DNA of 64,000 bases, from positions 372,001 to 436,000 of the forward strand of contig NZ_WOFE01000001.1 in NCBI RefSeq assembly GCF_016881405.1, written 5' to 3'. This DNA comes from Deefgea chitinilytica (GTDB lineage Bacteria > Pseudomonadota > Gammaproteobacteria > Burkholderiales > Chitinibacteraceae). The position numbers and the translations under genes were made by a program. Below the pieces are notes generated by a model, which did not search any database, had not been told where the DNA came from, and saw nothing but the letters and a program-made list of their open reading frames with translations. Shown one piece after another: positions 16,662-25,289 of this stretch (positions within the stretch are counted from its first letter, which is position 1; every line of letters begins with the position of its first letter).

Positions 16662-17612
16662 ATGATCGAACCTTTGATTGTATTTCTGGATGCTGCCACC
16701 TTGCCGGTTTCGCTGAAAACGATCCCAAACCCGCATCGCTGGATTTCATATGCCCAAACGTCGCCTCATGAAGTCGTTGAGCGCTTACAGGGGGCGACAG
16801 TCGCAATCAGCAACAAAGTCCCGATCACGCGAGACATGCTGGCGCAACTGCCTGATCTCAAGCTGATTGCGGTTGCCGCTACGGGTTATAACCAAATCGA
16901 TATTGTCGCGGCGCGTGAATATACAGTAGGGGTGTGTAACATCAGAGACTATGCTATTCATGGCGTAGCGGAGCATACCTTGATGTTGATGCTGGCTTTA
17001 CGGCGTCAATTACTGGCGTATCGGCAGCGATTGGCAGCGGGTGAGTGGCAATCTGCGGCTGGATTTTGTCTGTTTGCCGAGCCATTGCATGATTTGGCGG
17101 GTAGCCGCATGGCGATCATGGGCTCGGGCGCATTGGGGCAAGCGACGGCAAACTTGGCGCGGGCGTTTGGCATGGAGGTAGTTTTTGTCGAGCGAAAAGG
17201 TGCCGCGCAAGTGCGGCAGGGCTATTTGGCTTGGGATGAGGCTTTGGCAACTGCGGATGTGCTGAGCCTGCATTGCCCGTTGACTGAAGACACGAAAAAC
17301 TTGATCGGTTCGTTTGAGCTGGCGCAGATGAAAAAATCAGCGATTTTAATCAATACCGCGCGCGGTGGTTTGGTTGATGAGGCGGCATTATTGGCTGCGT
17401 TGCAAGCGGGGCAAATTGCTGGGGCGGGGATCGACGTCTTGGTCGCTGAACCTCCACGGGCAGGTAATCCACTGCTCGAGGCGCAATTACCCAATTTGAT
17501 CATTACACCGCATGTGGCATGGGCGAGTGTCGAAACGATGCAAACGCTAGCCGATCAATTGATTGGCAATGTGGATGCGTTCTTGCGCGGTCAGCCGCGG
17601 CATTTAGTCTAA
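16662..17612 (+). CDS. D-2-hydroxyacid dehydrogenase (glycerate dehydrogenase-like)
   Basis: NAD(P)H-dependent 2-hydroxyacid dehydrogenase, 316 residues, two Rossmann-like domains. Visible motifs: AATGYNQID near residue 70, the nucleotide-binding GSGALG near 152, the catalytic Arg in INTARGGLVDEAAL, Glu in VLVAEPP, and His in IITPHVAW. The closest style is hydroxypyruvate/glycerate dehydrogenase, but substrate cannot be settled from sequence. The gene follows the ArgP-like regulator closely. Its last nine bases overlap the end of the convergent channel gene. Confidence 0.87.
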   Translation: MIEPLIVFLDAATLPVSLKTIPNPHRWISYAQTSPHEVVERLQGATVAISNKVPITRDMLAQLPDLKLIAVAATGYNQIDIVAAREYTVGVCNIRDYAIHGVAEHTLMLMLALRRQLLAYRQRLAAGEWQSAAGFCLFAEPLHDLAGSRMAIMGSGALGQATANLARAFGMEVVFVERKGAAQVRQGYLAWDEALATADVLSLHCPLTEDTKNLIGSFELAQMKKSAILINTARGGLVDEAALLAALQAGQIAGAGIDVLVAEPPRAGNPLLEAQLPNLIITPHVAWASVETMQTLADQLIGNVDAFLRGQPRHLV

Positions 17613-19346
17613 ATTTTCGGCGTTGGTGTTGAGCTCCAAGGCACGGTTTTCGCGCCATGTGGCAATTTTGCGGAATAACCAGCTTTGTGGTTGCTCGACT
17701 CCGGTGCGGGCGTATTCCAGCAAACTCACTTCGCTGCACATTGCGTCGTGCGATTGCCAAGCGGCATCGTCGCCGATAAATAAGATCTCGTCGCCAAAGT
17801 TTAATTCGGTATCGTCACTCGGTAATAAAATGTCTTCGCCAGCGTGGCAGCGCATCAGGGCGATGCAATGCAATGGCGCGCCGTGTTCGAGCACACTGTG
17901 CGCAAAATGGGCTAGTTGTAAGTGCGGCGTTGGCCGCGCTAAAAAGGCGTGCACTGCCGCGATGTTGTTGGCGTCGAGTTTGATGCTCCAATTTTCGGGC
18001 ACGCAATGCTGACAAAGTACTTCGATGTTTTTGGTGAGCGCCGCCGCCCAAGCTTCATCCTGAGCCTCGATGTGCTTCACAAAGCGAGACAGCATTGGGC
18101 TCGCCATTGCGCGTAGCGCTTCGTGAGCGACAACTTCGCTGCGAATCGATGTGAAATCGGGTTTAAAGGCTTCAAAGAGCAGGTGATTGCTGGCGAGGTT
18201 CTGCCGCGCGACGATAAATAAATTCGGGTTGAGCATGCGCGCAGTGGCAATCGCCGATAGATTGTTCGCATCGTGATCATGGCTGACCAATAAGCCCACG
18301 GCTCGCTCGATGCCTGCCGCTTGTAAGGACGCCGCATCAACACCGAGCGCCAGATGAAATTGGGCGGGGTCAAGCTCAGCTTGCGGTTCTGGATCGATGA
18401 TGTGCACGCTAATTCCTGCTTCTAAGCTGAGCGCAGCATGTACTGCTCGGCCAAAACGACCGTAGCCAACAATGACCCAATGGCCTTTCGGTGGCACGAT
18501 GGGGGTGGGAATTGGGTTGCCAGGAAAGTCAGATAAAATCGTTTTTAGTTGTGAAGCCGCTGGGGCATGTAAGGCCAAATGAAATTGAGCGCCGACCGCT
18601 TCAAACATATTGATGACTTTATTGGTGCCAAACGACGCCATATTGTCGCTGACTTCTTGATTTTTGCTGCGGCAAATCGACAGCATTTTTGGCCGCAGTA
18701 CGTAGGCGCTGATTGCAATCGATAGATTGGTATTTTCATCGCCGGTGATGCCCAATACGCCGACACACATCGGATGGCTCAGCCCTGCCACTTTAAGCAA
18801 TTCTGGATTGGCTGCGTCGCCAGCGTGGTAAGGCGCATCAAAATGATAATTGGCCAGCGCCACTTCGTTGATCCGTTCCTCACGTAGATCGATGACGACA
18901 AAACGTATATTTTGCTCATCCAGTACTTTGCACAATAAGCGCCCAGTTTGGCCGTAACCACAGATTAAATAAAACGGCTCGGTGAAGTTTTTAACTTTAT
19001 TAATAAAGCGCGTGTATTGGATTGCTCTGGCGAATGCTTGGTCGCGTGATAAGGCAAAAATAGAGCCCAGCGTATACGTCCAGCCAACCACAGCCAAATA
19101 AATACAAATGACCACCCACATGCGTTGCGCGTTGGTAAATGGGAACGGGATTTCACCAAAACCAATCGTCGTTGCGGTGTAGCTAATAAAATAAAAAGCG
19201 TGGAAAAAATCCATCCGATACGGTTGGCCTTGGTCATCGACACCCGGAATCATCACTAAGCCCATGACAGAGATGGCGTAGATCAAGATGAGCGTGATAA
19301 TCGGCGTGCGTAAGCGCCGAAGCATCAGGAAGAAAATATTAGGCAT
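17604..19346 (-). CDS. two-TM potassium channel with two RCK (TrkA-N) domains
   Basis: A 580-residue membrane protein. A first TM (about 15-33) is followed by a pore loop with the filter-like TTIGFGEIP (residues 59-67) and a second TM (about 74-95). Two tandem cytosolic RCK/TrkA-N domains follow, with nucleotide motifs GYGQTGR and GYGRFGR, then a C-terminal TrkA-C-like region. This plan matches prokaryotic RCK-gated K+ channels. The filter is GFGE where GYGD is standard. The start follows directly after the small membrane-protein gene at 19371, suggesting an operon. Gating ligand is unknown. Confidence 0.85.
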   Translation of the reverse strand: MPNIFFLMLRRLRTPIITLILIYAISVMGLVMIPGVDDQGQPYRMDFFHAFYFISYTATTIGFGEIPFPFTNAQRMWVVICIYLAVVGWTYTLGSIFALSRDQAFARAIQYTRFINKVKNFTEPFYLICGYGQTGRLLCKVLDEQNIRFVVIDLREERINEVALANYHFDAPYHAGDAANPELLKVAGLSHPMCVGVLGITGDENTNLSIAISAYVLRPKMLSICRSKNQEVSDNMASFGTNKVINMFEAVGAQFHLALHAPAASQLKTILSDFPGNPIPTPIVPPKGHWVIVGYGRFGRAVHAALSLEAGISVHIIDPEPQAELDPAQFHLALGVDAASLQAAGIERAVGLLVSHDHDANNLSAIATARMLNPNLFIVARQNLASNHLLFEAFKPDFTSIRSEVVAHEALRAMASPMLSRFVKHIEAQDEAWAAALTKNIEVLCQHCVPENWSIKLDANNIAAVHAFLARPTPHLQLAHFAHSVLEHGAPLHCIALMRCHAGEDILLPSDDTELNFGDEILFIGDDAAWQSHDAMCSEVSLLEYARTGVEQPQSWLFRKIATWRENRALELNTNAENLD

Positions 19347-19370
19347 GTGGGTTTCAGACTATGGTGCGGT

Positions 19371-19754
19371 TTAGCGACGGTGTTGCAGTGTTTCACCAAT
19401 CAGCAAAATCACTGACACCAAATTGGCCGCGAGCGCACCCGCGGATAGCGAAACAATCGTTGTCGTTGTGGCTGGCGTCATGCCCAGTTGAGTAATGTAT
19501 AGCGCATTCCACCATACCAAGGCAGCGGCGATGAGTTGCAAATCGGCTACCAAGCTGGTCGCCAGATGCAAGGCACCGACTTGGGTGCGGTCGCCAAATT
19601 TAATCACTGTGGCAATCAAATTCACCACGATGGCGGCAAATAGCTCATTGACATCATGCTGGTGAGCGACATCAATTTCGCCAATCACAAAGCCAAAATT
19701 GAGCGTAAATGCTAGCAAAATAAAGAAGCCAAAAATTACTTTTTCTAAATTCAT
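19371..19754 (-). CDS. small membrane protein, DUF6394-like
   Basis: 127 residues with four predicted hydrophobic segments and conserved-looking NFGFVIGEIDVAHQHDVNELFAA and KFGDRTQVGA stretches. I recall proteins of this kind (DUF6394) next to RCK potassium channels in other proteobacteria, so an accessory role for the channel is a reasonable inference. It sits 24 bases upstream of the channel gene on the same strand. No catalytic motif is visible. Confidence 0.65.
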   Translation of the reverse strand: MNLEKVIFGFFILLAFTLNFGFVIGEIDVAHQHDVNELFAAIVVNLIATVIKFGDRTQVGALHLATSLVADLQLIAAALVWWNALYITQLGMTPATTTTIVSLSAGALAANLVSVILLIGETLQHRR

Positions 19755-20152
19755 GGTGCGTCCTATTTAAATGCGATGGGCGTTTGCAGTGTGATTGATT
19801 GAGAGTTTAGCGACTCATTTGCGTTCTGGCTAATTGAGCTTGGCGCAAGCTATTTGGGCGATTAGCGTGTTATCCCCAGATGGCGTGGATAAAAAACGGC
19901 ATTGGCTGTGGGTAACTGAGCTAAGTCTTTGACTTAGCAAGGAAGCGGCTTGCGGGTATCGCCGATGTGAAAAAATAGGCCGTTTGGTTTGAGTTATGCC
20001 CAATAGTGAGGTGTATTGCTTGAATAAGCTGTGGGTAACCGAGATAGTGTTTTGATCTGTATCGGAAAAATTGGCTTGCTTAAAATTTGAGCAATTTGTA
20101 TTTAGTTAAACGTAATTAGCAGTAGGGAAGTGGAGGTTGGGATCTGTTGTGA
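19755..20152. other. non-coding stretch with a spaced direct repeat
   Basis: About 400 bases without a convincing gene. GCTGTGGGTAACTGAG (19905-19920) recurs with one mismatch at 20028-20043. Each contains TTACCCACA on the minus strand, and TTATCCCCA occurs at 19870-19878; all three are one or two bases off a DnaA box (TTATCCACA). Otherwise it is unremarkable. Function unknown. Confidence 0.45.
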
Positions 20153-20199
20153 TGTATTGGCCTCTAGCCTTTAATTAATAATGGCTAGAGGCCAATACA
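20153..20199. repeat. 17-bp perfect inverted repeat downstream of the phnD-like gene
   Basis: TGTATTGGCCTCTAGCC (20153-20169) and its exact complement (20183-20199) flank a 13-base AT-only loop. It lies 15 bases after the phnD-like stop. Position suggests a terminator, but there is no T-run on either strand, so a protein-binding site or RNA-end structure is equally possible. Confidence 0.8.
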
Positions 20200-20214
20200 C
20201 TTGAATTAAATAGC

Positions 20215-21183
20215 TTACTTGGCGCCGCCCAGTACGCTAACTAATTGATTGTAGCGACCATAAAAGGCTTTTTCTTGTTCCGCTTTGAGTTTGGGGTCGA
20301 GCTTAGTATTAAACGTGAGCTTGAACAAATCATGGAATAACTGCAAATCCGTTACTTGGCGCAAGCTACGATTATCGGCTGGGGAAAAACCAGCCAATTG
20401 GTCGGCGTAATACAAGCGTTGTCTCGCTAAAGCGGTATTGTTACCGGTGCGGCCATAGTCGAGGAAAAACTGACTGATTTTACTTTTGACATTAGCGGGT
20501 AGGTCGCGGCGCATTACTAAGGGGTCGAAGGTGAAGTCGGGCGATTGCCAAACCACTTTCATTTGCGCAAAATCGCGAGGGTATTTCTCTTTGAGCTGCT
20601 CTAAGTCGAATGTATTACTGACAGCGACATCGACCTGTTTTTTTGCCAGCGCTACAAACGATTGCTCTGCTGTGCCAACAATGATCTGTTTGAAATAGTG
20701 CTCCGGCAGAATATTGCGTTTCATAAACAGATGATATTGTGGAATGTAAAAATCAGCGGTGCTCGATGGTTTTCCCGAGGCATATCGTAGTTGTTTTGGC
20801 TTATCTAATAGCTGCTCGGCATTTTGTATTGGGCTTGTTTTTGGCACCAGCATCACGCTGCGATAAGTTTTAAGATTACCGCTTTGAATTAAACTGGCAA
20901 ACACATCACTTTTTCCGCTTTCAACCGCGTCGAGCGCCAGTTTATTATCGAGTCGAGCGACTTGGATTTCATTGTTTTGGATTTTCTTCAACATGGCGTC
21001 GCGGTCACTACTTACCCAGCCCTTTACAGGTTGGCCAATGGCAGCGGATAGATCATTCAGCACCGGTTGCCAGTCTTCAAGGGTTTGCTCATCGGCCCGT
21101 GTGGTTAGCAAACCGACGGTAATGTCGGCGTAACTAGGGATTGCAATCAGGCAGAGCGCGGCGAGAAAAGGACGAATAGACAT
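20215..21183 (-). CDS. PhnD-like phosphate/phosphonate-type substrate-binding protein (orphan)
   Basis: A 322-residue periplasmic protein. Signal peptide MSIRPFLAALCLIAIPSYA is cleaved before DITVGLL, followed by a type II binding-protein fold of the PhnD/SsuA-like group (LLTTRADEQTLEDWQPVLND, LPKTSP-like region, DVAVSNTFD). No ATPase or permease gene is nearby, so it may serve a distant transporter or act as a sensor-associated binding protein. Ligand cannot be told from the sequence. It is transcribed alone, divergently from the tautomerase gene. Confidence 0.78.
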   Translation of the reverse strand: MSIRPFLAALCLIAIPSYADITVGLLTTRADEQTLEDWQPVLNDLSAAIGQPVKGWVSSDRDAMLKKIQNNEIQVARLDNKLALDAVESGKSDVFASLIQSGNLKTYRSVMLVPKTSPIQNAEQLLDKPKQLRYASGKPSSTADFYIPQYHLFMKRNILPEHYFKQIIVGTAEQSFVALAKKQVDVAVSNTFDLEQLKEKYPRDFAQMKVVWQSPDFTFDPLVMRRDLPANVKSKISQFFLDYGRTGNNTALARQRLYYADQLAGFSPADNRSLRQVTDLQLFHDLFKLTFNTKLDPKLKAEQEKAFYGRYNQLVSVLGGAK

Positions 21184-21266
21184 TAGGGAATTCCCGAGTA
21201 TTGCAAATGCCGAGTAGCTTAGTGTTTTTGTGTTGCGTTTTAGTGAAAACTTTGTAAGGAATTGAG

Positions 21267-21455
21267 ATGCCGTATATTAATTTACGTGTAGCGGGTGAAT
21301 TAAACCGTGAACAAAAACAGCAAATCGTCGCTGAATTTACCCAGACCATGGTACGGGTAGCGAACAAACCGGCTGAGTATGTGATTGTGACCATTGATGA
21401 AGCGCCGTTGGCCGGCTGGGGGTGGGGTGGCCAATTGCTGGATGAGGCGGACTAA
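21267..21455 (+). CDS. 4-oxalocrotonate tautomerase family protein
   Basis: A 62-residue protein starting MPYINLRVAG. After Met removal Pro1 would be the catalytic base, as in 4-oxalocrotonate tautomerase and relatives. It keeps the family's compact beta-alpha-beta size, and AGELNREQKQQIVAEFTQTM fits the helix after the first strand. Physiological substrate is unknown; no aromatic-degradation genes are around. AAGGAATTG precedes the ATG. Confidence 0.85.
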   Translation: MPYINLRVAGELNREQKQQIVAEFTQTMVRVANKPAEYVIVTIDEAPLAGWGWGGQLLDEAD

Positions 21456-21548
21456 ATCGTTTGGTTTCAGCGGATTGATGGACGATTTCGACCTTCGCGT
21501 TTGAACAAGGTATAATCGCCCACTTTGTTGTTGCAGGTGAAGATTGCT

Positions 21549-21755
21549 ATGCCAATTTATGCTTATCGCTGTGCCGCTTGCGGCCACCAAGATGAACATT
21601 TGCAAAAAATGTCGGCTGATCCCTTAACGCAATGCCCGGCTTGTGATGCGCCTCAATATGAAAAGTGCGTGACGGCAGCGGGTTTTCAGCTAAAAGGTTC
21701 TGGCTGGTATCAAACCGACTTTAAGGGTGGCTCATCCACCGCAAGTCCCGATTAG
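21549..21755 (+). CDS. FmdB-type zinc-ribbon protein
   Basis: From ATG 21549 a 68-residue protein, MPIYAYRCAACGHQDEHLQK, with two CxxC pairs (CAAC and CPAC) expected to bind one zinc, and a GSGWYQTD segment. This is the FmdB regulatory-protein family, which is widespread and poorly understood. AGGTGAAG upstream supports this start over the in-frame codon eight residues earlier. It lies 21 bases before the DUF502 gene, and this pair upstream of aspS is a common betaproteobacterial order. Confidence 0.88.
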   Translation: MPIYAYRCAACGHQDEHLQKMSADPLTQCPACDAPQYEKCVTAAGFQLKGSGWYQTDFKGGSSTASPD

Positions 21756-21776
21756 TTTTAATTGATTAGGAAAAAT

Positions 21777-22463
21777 GTGACTTCTTTACTCAAGCGCTAT
21801 CTGTTGACGGGTTTACTAATCTGGATCCCCTTGGTGATTACCTTGTGGGTTCTGAATTTGCTCATCGGTACGATGGATCAACTGGGCGCTTATGTACCGA
21901 ATCAAATTCGTCCTGATTATTGGATTTTACAAAGCCTCGCCAAGCTCTTTCCGCAATTTACCGGGATGAATAATATCCCCGGCTTTGGGGTTATTCTTAC
22001 TGCGCTGGTGCTGTTAATTACTGGGGTTGTTGGCACCAATATCTTGGGCCGACGCTTGCTGCAAGTGGGCGGCTCGATTGTGAAACGGATTCCTATCGTG
22101 CGCTCGATTTATATGAGCGTGAAGCAGGTTTCCGATACGTTGTTTTCGGATTCGGGCAATGCGTTTCGCAAAGCGGTACTGGTGCAGTTCCCGCATCAAG
22201 GTACTTGGTCTGTCGGCTTTGTGACGGGCGTGCCCAGCGGCGAAATTGATGACAAGCTGGGTGGCGAGCTGATTTCAGTGTTTGTTCCTACGACGCCGAA
22301 TCCAACCTCGGGCTTTTTGTTTATGGCCAAAACCGCCGATGTCAAAGAGCTGGATATGTCAGTCGATGAAGCCCTCAAGTATGTGATTTCGCTGGGGGTA
22401 GTGATGCCAACGCCAAAAGATACGGTTGCTGCGCCAGCGCTGGGTGACGTCGCAAAAAAGTGA
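21777..22463 (+). CDS. DUF502 family membrane protein
   Basis: A 228-residue inner-membrane protein from GTG 21777, chosen because TAGGA sits just upstream; a TTG five codons earlier is also open. Two hydrophobic segments (about 12-34 and 68-90) are followed by the DUF502 core with KRIPIVRSIYMSVKQV, PNPTSGFLFM and a C-terminal soluble part. The function of the family is unknown. It is encoded between the FmdB-like gene and aspS on the same strand. Confidence 0.87.
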   Translation: MTSLLKRYLLTGLLIWIPLVITLWVLNLLIGTMDQLGAYVPNQIRPDYWILQSLAKLFPQFTGMNNIPGFGVILTALVLLITGVVGTNILGRRLLQVGGSIVKRIPIVRSIYMSVKQVSDTLFSDSGNAFRKAVLVQFPHQGTWSVGFVTGVPSGEIDDKLGGELISVFVPTTPNPTSGFLFMAKTADVKELDMSVDEALKYVISLGVVMPTPKDTVAAPALGDVAKK

Positions 22464-22534
22464 TTTGCCGCGCTTGAAATGGTTTTAGGGTATGGCATAG
22501 CGGCGCTAGACAGTACAATACGCTAGCCAATGAA

Positions 22535-22631
22535 AGCCAAGAATTAAAAGCGAGGGGCGAAGCGCCCCTTGGCTGATTGACTGAAGTGATTTAATGCCTG
22601 CGGTCATGCCGCAAACGGGGAGCAAACCCGT
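22535..22631 (+). promoter_or_regulatory. structured aspS leader (tandem hairpins)
   Basis: Three stems stand between the DUF502 gene and aspS. AGCCAA/TTGGCT (22535-22540 with 22569-22574) encloses GGGGCG/CGCCCC (22554-22559 with 22563-22568). Then come TGCGG/CCGCA (22599-22603 with 22609-22613) and ACGGG/CCCGT (22615-22619 with 22627-22631). The first may terminate the upstream unit, although no T-run follows. The other two precede the aspS ribosome-binding site by about 25 bases. No known riboswitch class is recognised. Confidence 0.5.
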
Positions 22632-22666
22632 GAAATATTCAGCGTTTTATTTTAAGGAAGTGTTTG

Positions 22667-24472
22667 ATGCGTACTAATTACTGTGGTCTGATTAACGAGC
22701 AATACCTCGGCCAGACTGTGACTTTGCAAGGTTGGGCTCATCGTCGTCGTGACCACGGTGGCGTTATTTTTATCGACTTGCGCGACCGCGAAGGCATCGT
22801 GCAAGTGGTGGTCGATCCAGATACCCCAGATGCATTTGCCACCGCTGATGCATCGCGCAGCGAATACGTGCTGGAAATCAAAGGCATCGTCCGCGCACGT
22901 CCAGCAGGTACGACCAACGCTAAAATGATTTCTGGCCAAATCGAAGTGTTGGCCAAAGACATCATCGTGTTGAACAAAGCCGAAACGCCACCGTTCCAGA
23001 TCGACGATGAAAATCTCTCTGAAAACGTGCGTTTGACCAACCGCGTCATCGACCTGCGTCGCCCAGTGATGCAACGCAATCTGCGTTTGCGTTACCAAGT
23101 GGCACTGCTGGTGCGTAACTTCCTCGACACCAAAGGCTTTATCGACATCGAAACCCCGATGCTGACTCGTTCTACGCCAGAAGGCGCGCGCGATTACCTC
23201 GTGCCAAGCCGCGTTCACGACGGTCAATTCTTCGCCTTGCCACAATCGCCACAGCTATTTAAACAATTGTTGATGGTGGCCGGTTTCGATCGCTACTACC
23301 AAATTACTAAATGCTTCCGTGACGAAGACTTGCGCGCTGATCGTCAGCCAGAATTTACTCAGATCGATATTGAAACTTCGTTCTTGAACGAAGAAGAAAT
23401 CATGAATATCACCGAAGAAATGGCGCGCCATGTCTTCAAACAAGCGATCAATGTAGACCTGGGCGAATTCCCACGCATGGCGTATGACGACGCGATGTTC
23501 TACTACGGTTCGGACAAACCGGACCTGCGCGTTGACTTGAAATTCACCGAACTCACCGACGTGATGAAAACGGAAGAATTCAAAGTCTTCCGTGGCGCAG
23601 CCGACATGGACGGTGGCCGCGTAGTCGGCTTGCGCGTACCGGGCGGCGCAACACTGAGCCGTAAAGACATCGACGACTACACCAAGTTCGTTGGCATCTA
23701 CGGCGCGAAAGGTCTGGCCTACATTAAAGTGGAAGATGTGTCGAACATTAGCAACGCAGAAGACTCTGGTCTGAAAGCACCGATCGTGAAGTTCCTCAGC
23801 AACGAAGCGCTGAAAACCATCATCGAACGCACTGGCGCGCAAAACGGCGACATCATCTTCTTTGGTGCGGATAAACGCAAAATCGTTGACGAAGCGATCG
23901 GCGCACTGCGTATCAAGATCGGTCACGAGCGCGGCGAAGAAGGCGGCTACTTCACCAAATCGTGGAAACCATTGTGGGTCGTTGACTTCCCAATGTTTGA
24001 ATACGACGAAGACGGCAAACGCTGGAACGCCTGCCATCACCCATTCACTTCGCCCAAAGTGGAACACCTTGCATTACTGAAAACCAATCCGGGCGCATGC
24101 AAAGCACGCGCTTACGACATGGTCTTGAACGGTTGGGAAATGGGCGGCGGCTCGGTGCGTATCCACCAAGCTGACGTACAATCAACCGTGTTCGACGCGC
24201 TCGGTATCGGCGAAGAAGAAGCGCAAAACAAATTTGGCTTCTTGCTCGACAACCTGAAATTCGGCGCGCCTCCACACGGCGGCTTGGCCTTCGGTCTGGA
24301 TCGTTTGGTGACGCTGATGACCGGCGCAGAATCAATCCGCGATGTCATCGCCTTCCCGAAAACGCAGCGTGCGCAGTGTTTGTTGACCAATGCACCGAAC
24401 GAAGTGGACGAGAAACAATTGCGCGAATTGCATATTCGTTTGCGTAATGCACCGCAGGTTAATTTGGCGTAA
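22667..24472 (+). CDS. aspS: aspartyl-tRNA synthetase
   Basis: Charges tRNA-Asp (and tRNA-Asn if the enzyme is non-discriminating). From ATG 22667 it is 601 residues, the bacterial type: an OB-fold anticodon-binding domain with [20 protein letters not shown], class II motif 2 [18 protein letters not shown], a GAD insertion domain (about 290-420) and motif 3 [11 protein letters not shown] near the C-terminus. AAGGAAG precedes the start. Codon use is noticeably more biased (GAC, AAC, CTG) than in neighbours, fitting high expression. A terminator follows. A second, diverged copy of the last ~28 codons lies 500 bases downstream. Confidence 0.98.
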   Translation: MRTNYCGLINEQYLGQTVTLQGWAHRRRDHGGVIFIDLRDREGIVQVVVDPDTPDAFATADASRSEYVLEIKGIVRARPAGTTNAKMISGQIEVLAKDIIVLNKAETPPFQIDDENLSENVRLTNRVIDLRRPVMQRNLRLRYQVALLVRNFLDTKGFIDIETPMLTRSTPEGARDYLVPSRVHDGQFFALPQSPQLFKQLLMVAGFDRYYQITKCFRDEDLRADRQPEFTQIDIETSFLNEEEIMNITEEMARHVFKQAINVDLGEFPRMAYDDAMFYYGSDKPDLRVDLKFTELTDVMKTEEFKVFRGAADMDGGRVVGLRVPGGATLSRKDIDDYTKFVGIYGAKGLAYIKVEDVSNISNAEDSGLKAPIVKFLSNEALKTIIERTGAQNGDIIFFGADKRKIVDEAIGALRIKIGHERGEEGGYFTKSWKPLWVVDFPMFEYDEDGKRWNACHHPFTSPKVEHLALLKTNPGACKARAYDMVLNGWEMGGGSVRIHQADVQSTVFDALGIGEEEAQNKFGFLLDNLKFGAPPHGGLAFGLDRLVTLMTGAESIRDVIAFPKTQRAQCLLTNAPNEVDEKQLRELHIRLRNAPQVNLA

Positions 24473-24494
24473 TTGCTGATTGAGTTTGAGTTTT

Positions 24495-24526
24495 AAAAAA
24501 AAAGGCGACTGAGGTCGCCTTTTTTG
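24495..24526 (+). terminator. Rho-independent terminator of aspS
   Basis: GGCGAC (24504-24509) pairs with GTCGCC (24514-24519), with an A-run before and TTTTTT after, 30 bases past the stop codon. Confidence 0.93.
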
Positions 24527-24534
24527 TTGTCTTA

Positions 24535-24581
24535 GGTATATCAATGTAGCTGTTTTTCGGTAATGACTGTGGTGATATACC
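24535..24581. repeat. inverted repeat GGTATATCA ... TGATATACC
   Basis: Perfect 9-base arms (24535-24543 and 24573-24581) separated by 29 bases, directly after the aspS terminator. The same 9-mer recurs in non-coding DNA at 11721-11729 and 26652-26660. Meaning unknown. Confidence 0.5.
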
Positions 24582-24652
24582 CTATGAAATGTTCTTTTTG
24601 GTTTTAGCTTTAGACTGAATTTCTAGTGATTTTAATGAGCTGAGTCGCGCTG

Positions 24653-24830
24653 ATGCCGCGCGGCACCCACCTTATCTTTGCTTCGCCAAAGAAAGGTGGG
24701 CCAAAGAAAGGCGACCCGGGCGAAAAGCGCTCCGCGCTGCCCTTGCTTCGTCGTGAGCCAAATGATGAAGCTATTTGTCTCTCTCCTCGCTGCGGTTTTC
24801 GCTACACGGGGTTTTAAGCCCCAGATCAAC
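24653..24830 (+). repeat. dispersed structured repeat, copy 2 (diverged)
   Basis: A diverged relative of the repeats at 14609 and 63592. Hairpin A keeps the CTTTG-CTTCGC-CAAAG tip, but its lower stem is now CCCACCTT/AAGGTGGG. Hairpin B is AGCGC-TCC-GCGCT (24726-24738) instead of GCATCGG-TCC-CCGATGC. Both stay paired although sequences differ. The distal GGGG/CCCC stem is also retained. It lies between the two aspS 3' ends. Confidence 0.85.
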
Positions 24831-24990
24831 GATCAAGAAATAATATTGATGTATTGTCATATAAGTATTGTAAATCAAGGGCTATGAGCAAATACCTCGA
24901 AAGGTAGGGTGTATTCGATGCATAGCGGTAATACGCTGGAAGGTGTGATTCTTGTGGCGTAGTGCCGTTGGCGACTACGCCCTACGGAGC

Positions 24991-25076
24991 TGTTGACCAA
25001 TGCACCGAATGCGGTGGACGAGAAGCAATTGCGCGAATTGCACATCAAATTACGTAATCCGCCCGTGATTGAGTAA
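24991..25076 (+). pseudogene. duplicated, diverged 3' end of aspS
   Basis: This segment reads [20 protein letters not shown] then LRNPPVIE and stop, against [20 protein letters not shown] then [10 protein letters not shown] in intact aspS. The first 19 bases are identical. Later differences include synonymous changes (CAT/CAC, TTG/TTA), so this looks like the tail of another aspS allele rather than a fresh copy. It has no start codon or promoter and is followed by its own terminator. It cannot make a functional protein; it is evidence of past duplication or integration at the aspS 3' end. Confidence 0.88.
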
Positions 25077-25099
25077 TTGGGTTTGTAGTTTGAGATGAT

Positions 25100-25128
25100 A
25101 AAAAAGACCGCCGATGGCGGTCTTTTTT
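25100..25128 (+). terminator. second terminator, after the aspS tail copy
   Basis: GACCGCC (25106-25112) pairs with GGCGGTC (25116-25122), flanked by A6 and T6. It has the same position relative to the tail copy as the genuine aspS terminator, but a different stem sequence. Confidence 0.9.
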
Positions 25129-25289
25129 GTTGGTGGCATATGTGGCTGTAGTTATTGCTGATATTGGTCTGGGCGCATATACATTGCTTGGTAGGTGAAG
25201 GGTAGTGCGTATTCGACACGGAGCGGCAATATGCTGGAGGGTGTTGGTTTGTGCAGCGTAGTGTCGTTGGCGACTGCGAATCTATGATG

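Noticed and set aside
19755-20214. A replication origin at the DnaA-box-like sites
   Set aside because: The 9-mers deviate from the consensus, there is no AT-rich unwinding stretch and no dnaA/dnaN/gidA neighbourhood.
22652-24067. Long open frames on the minus strand inside aspS
   Set aside because: They are antisense to a certain aspS coding sequence with strong codon bias, have no start signals and show no family features.
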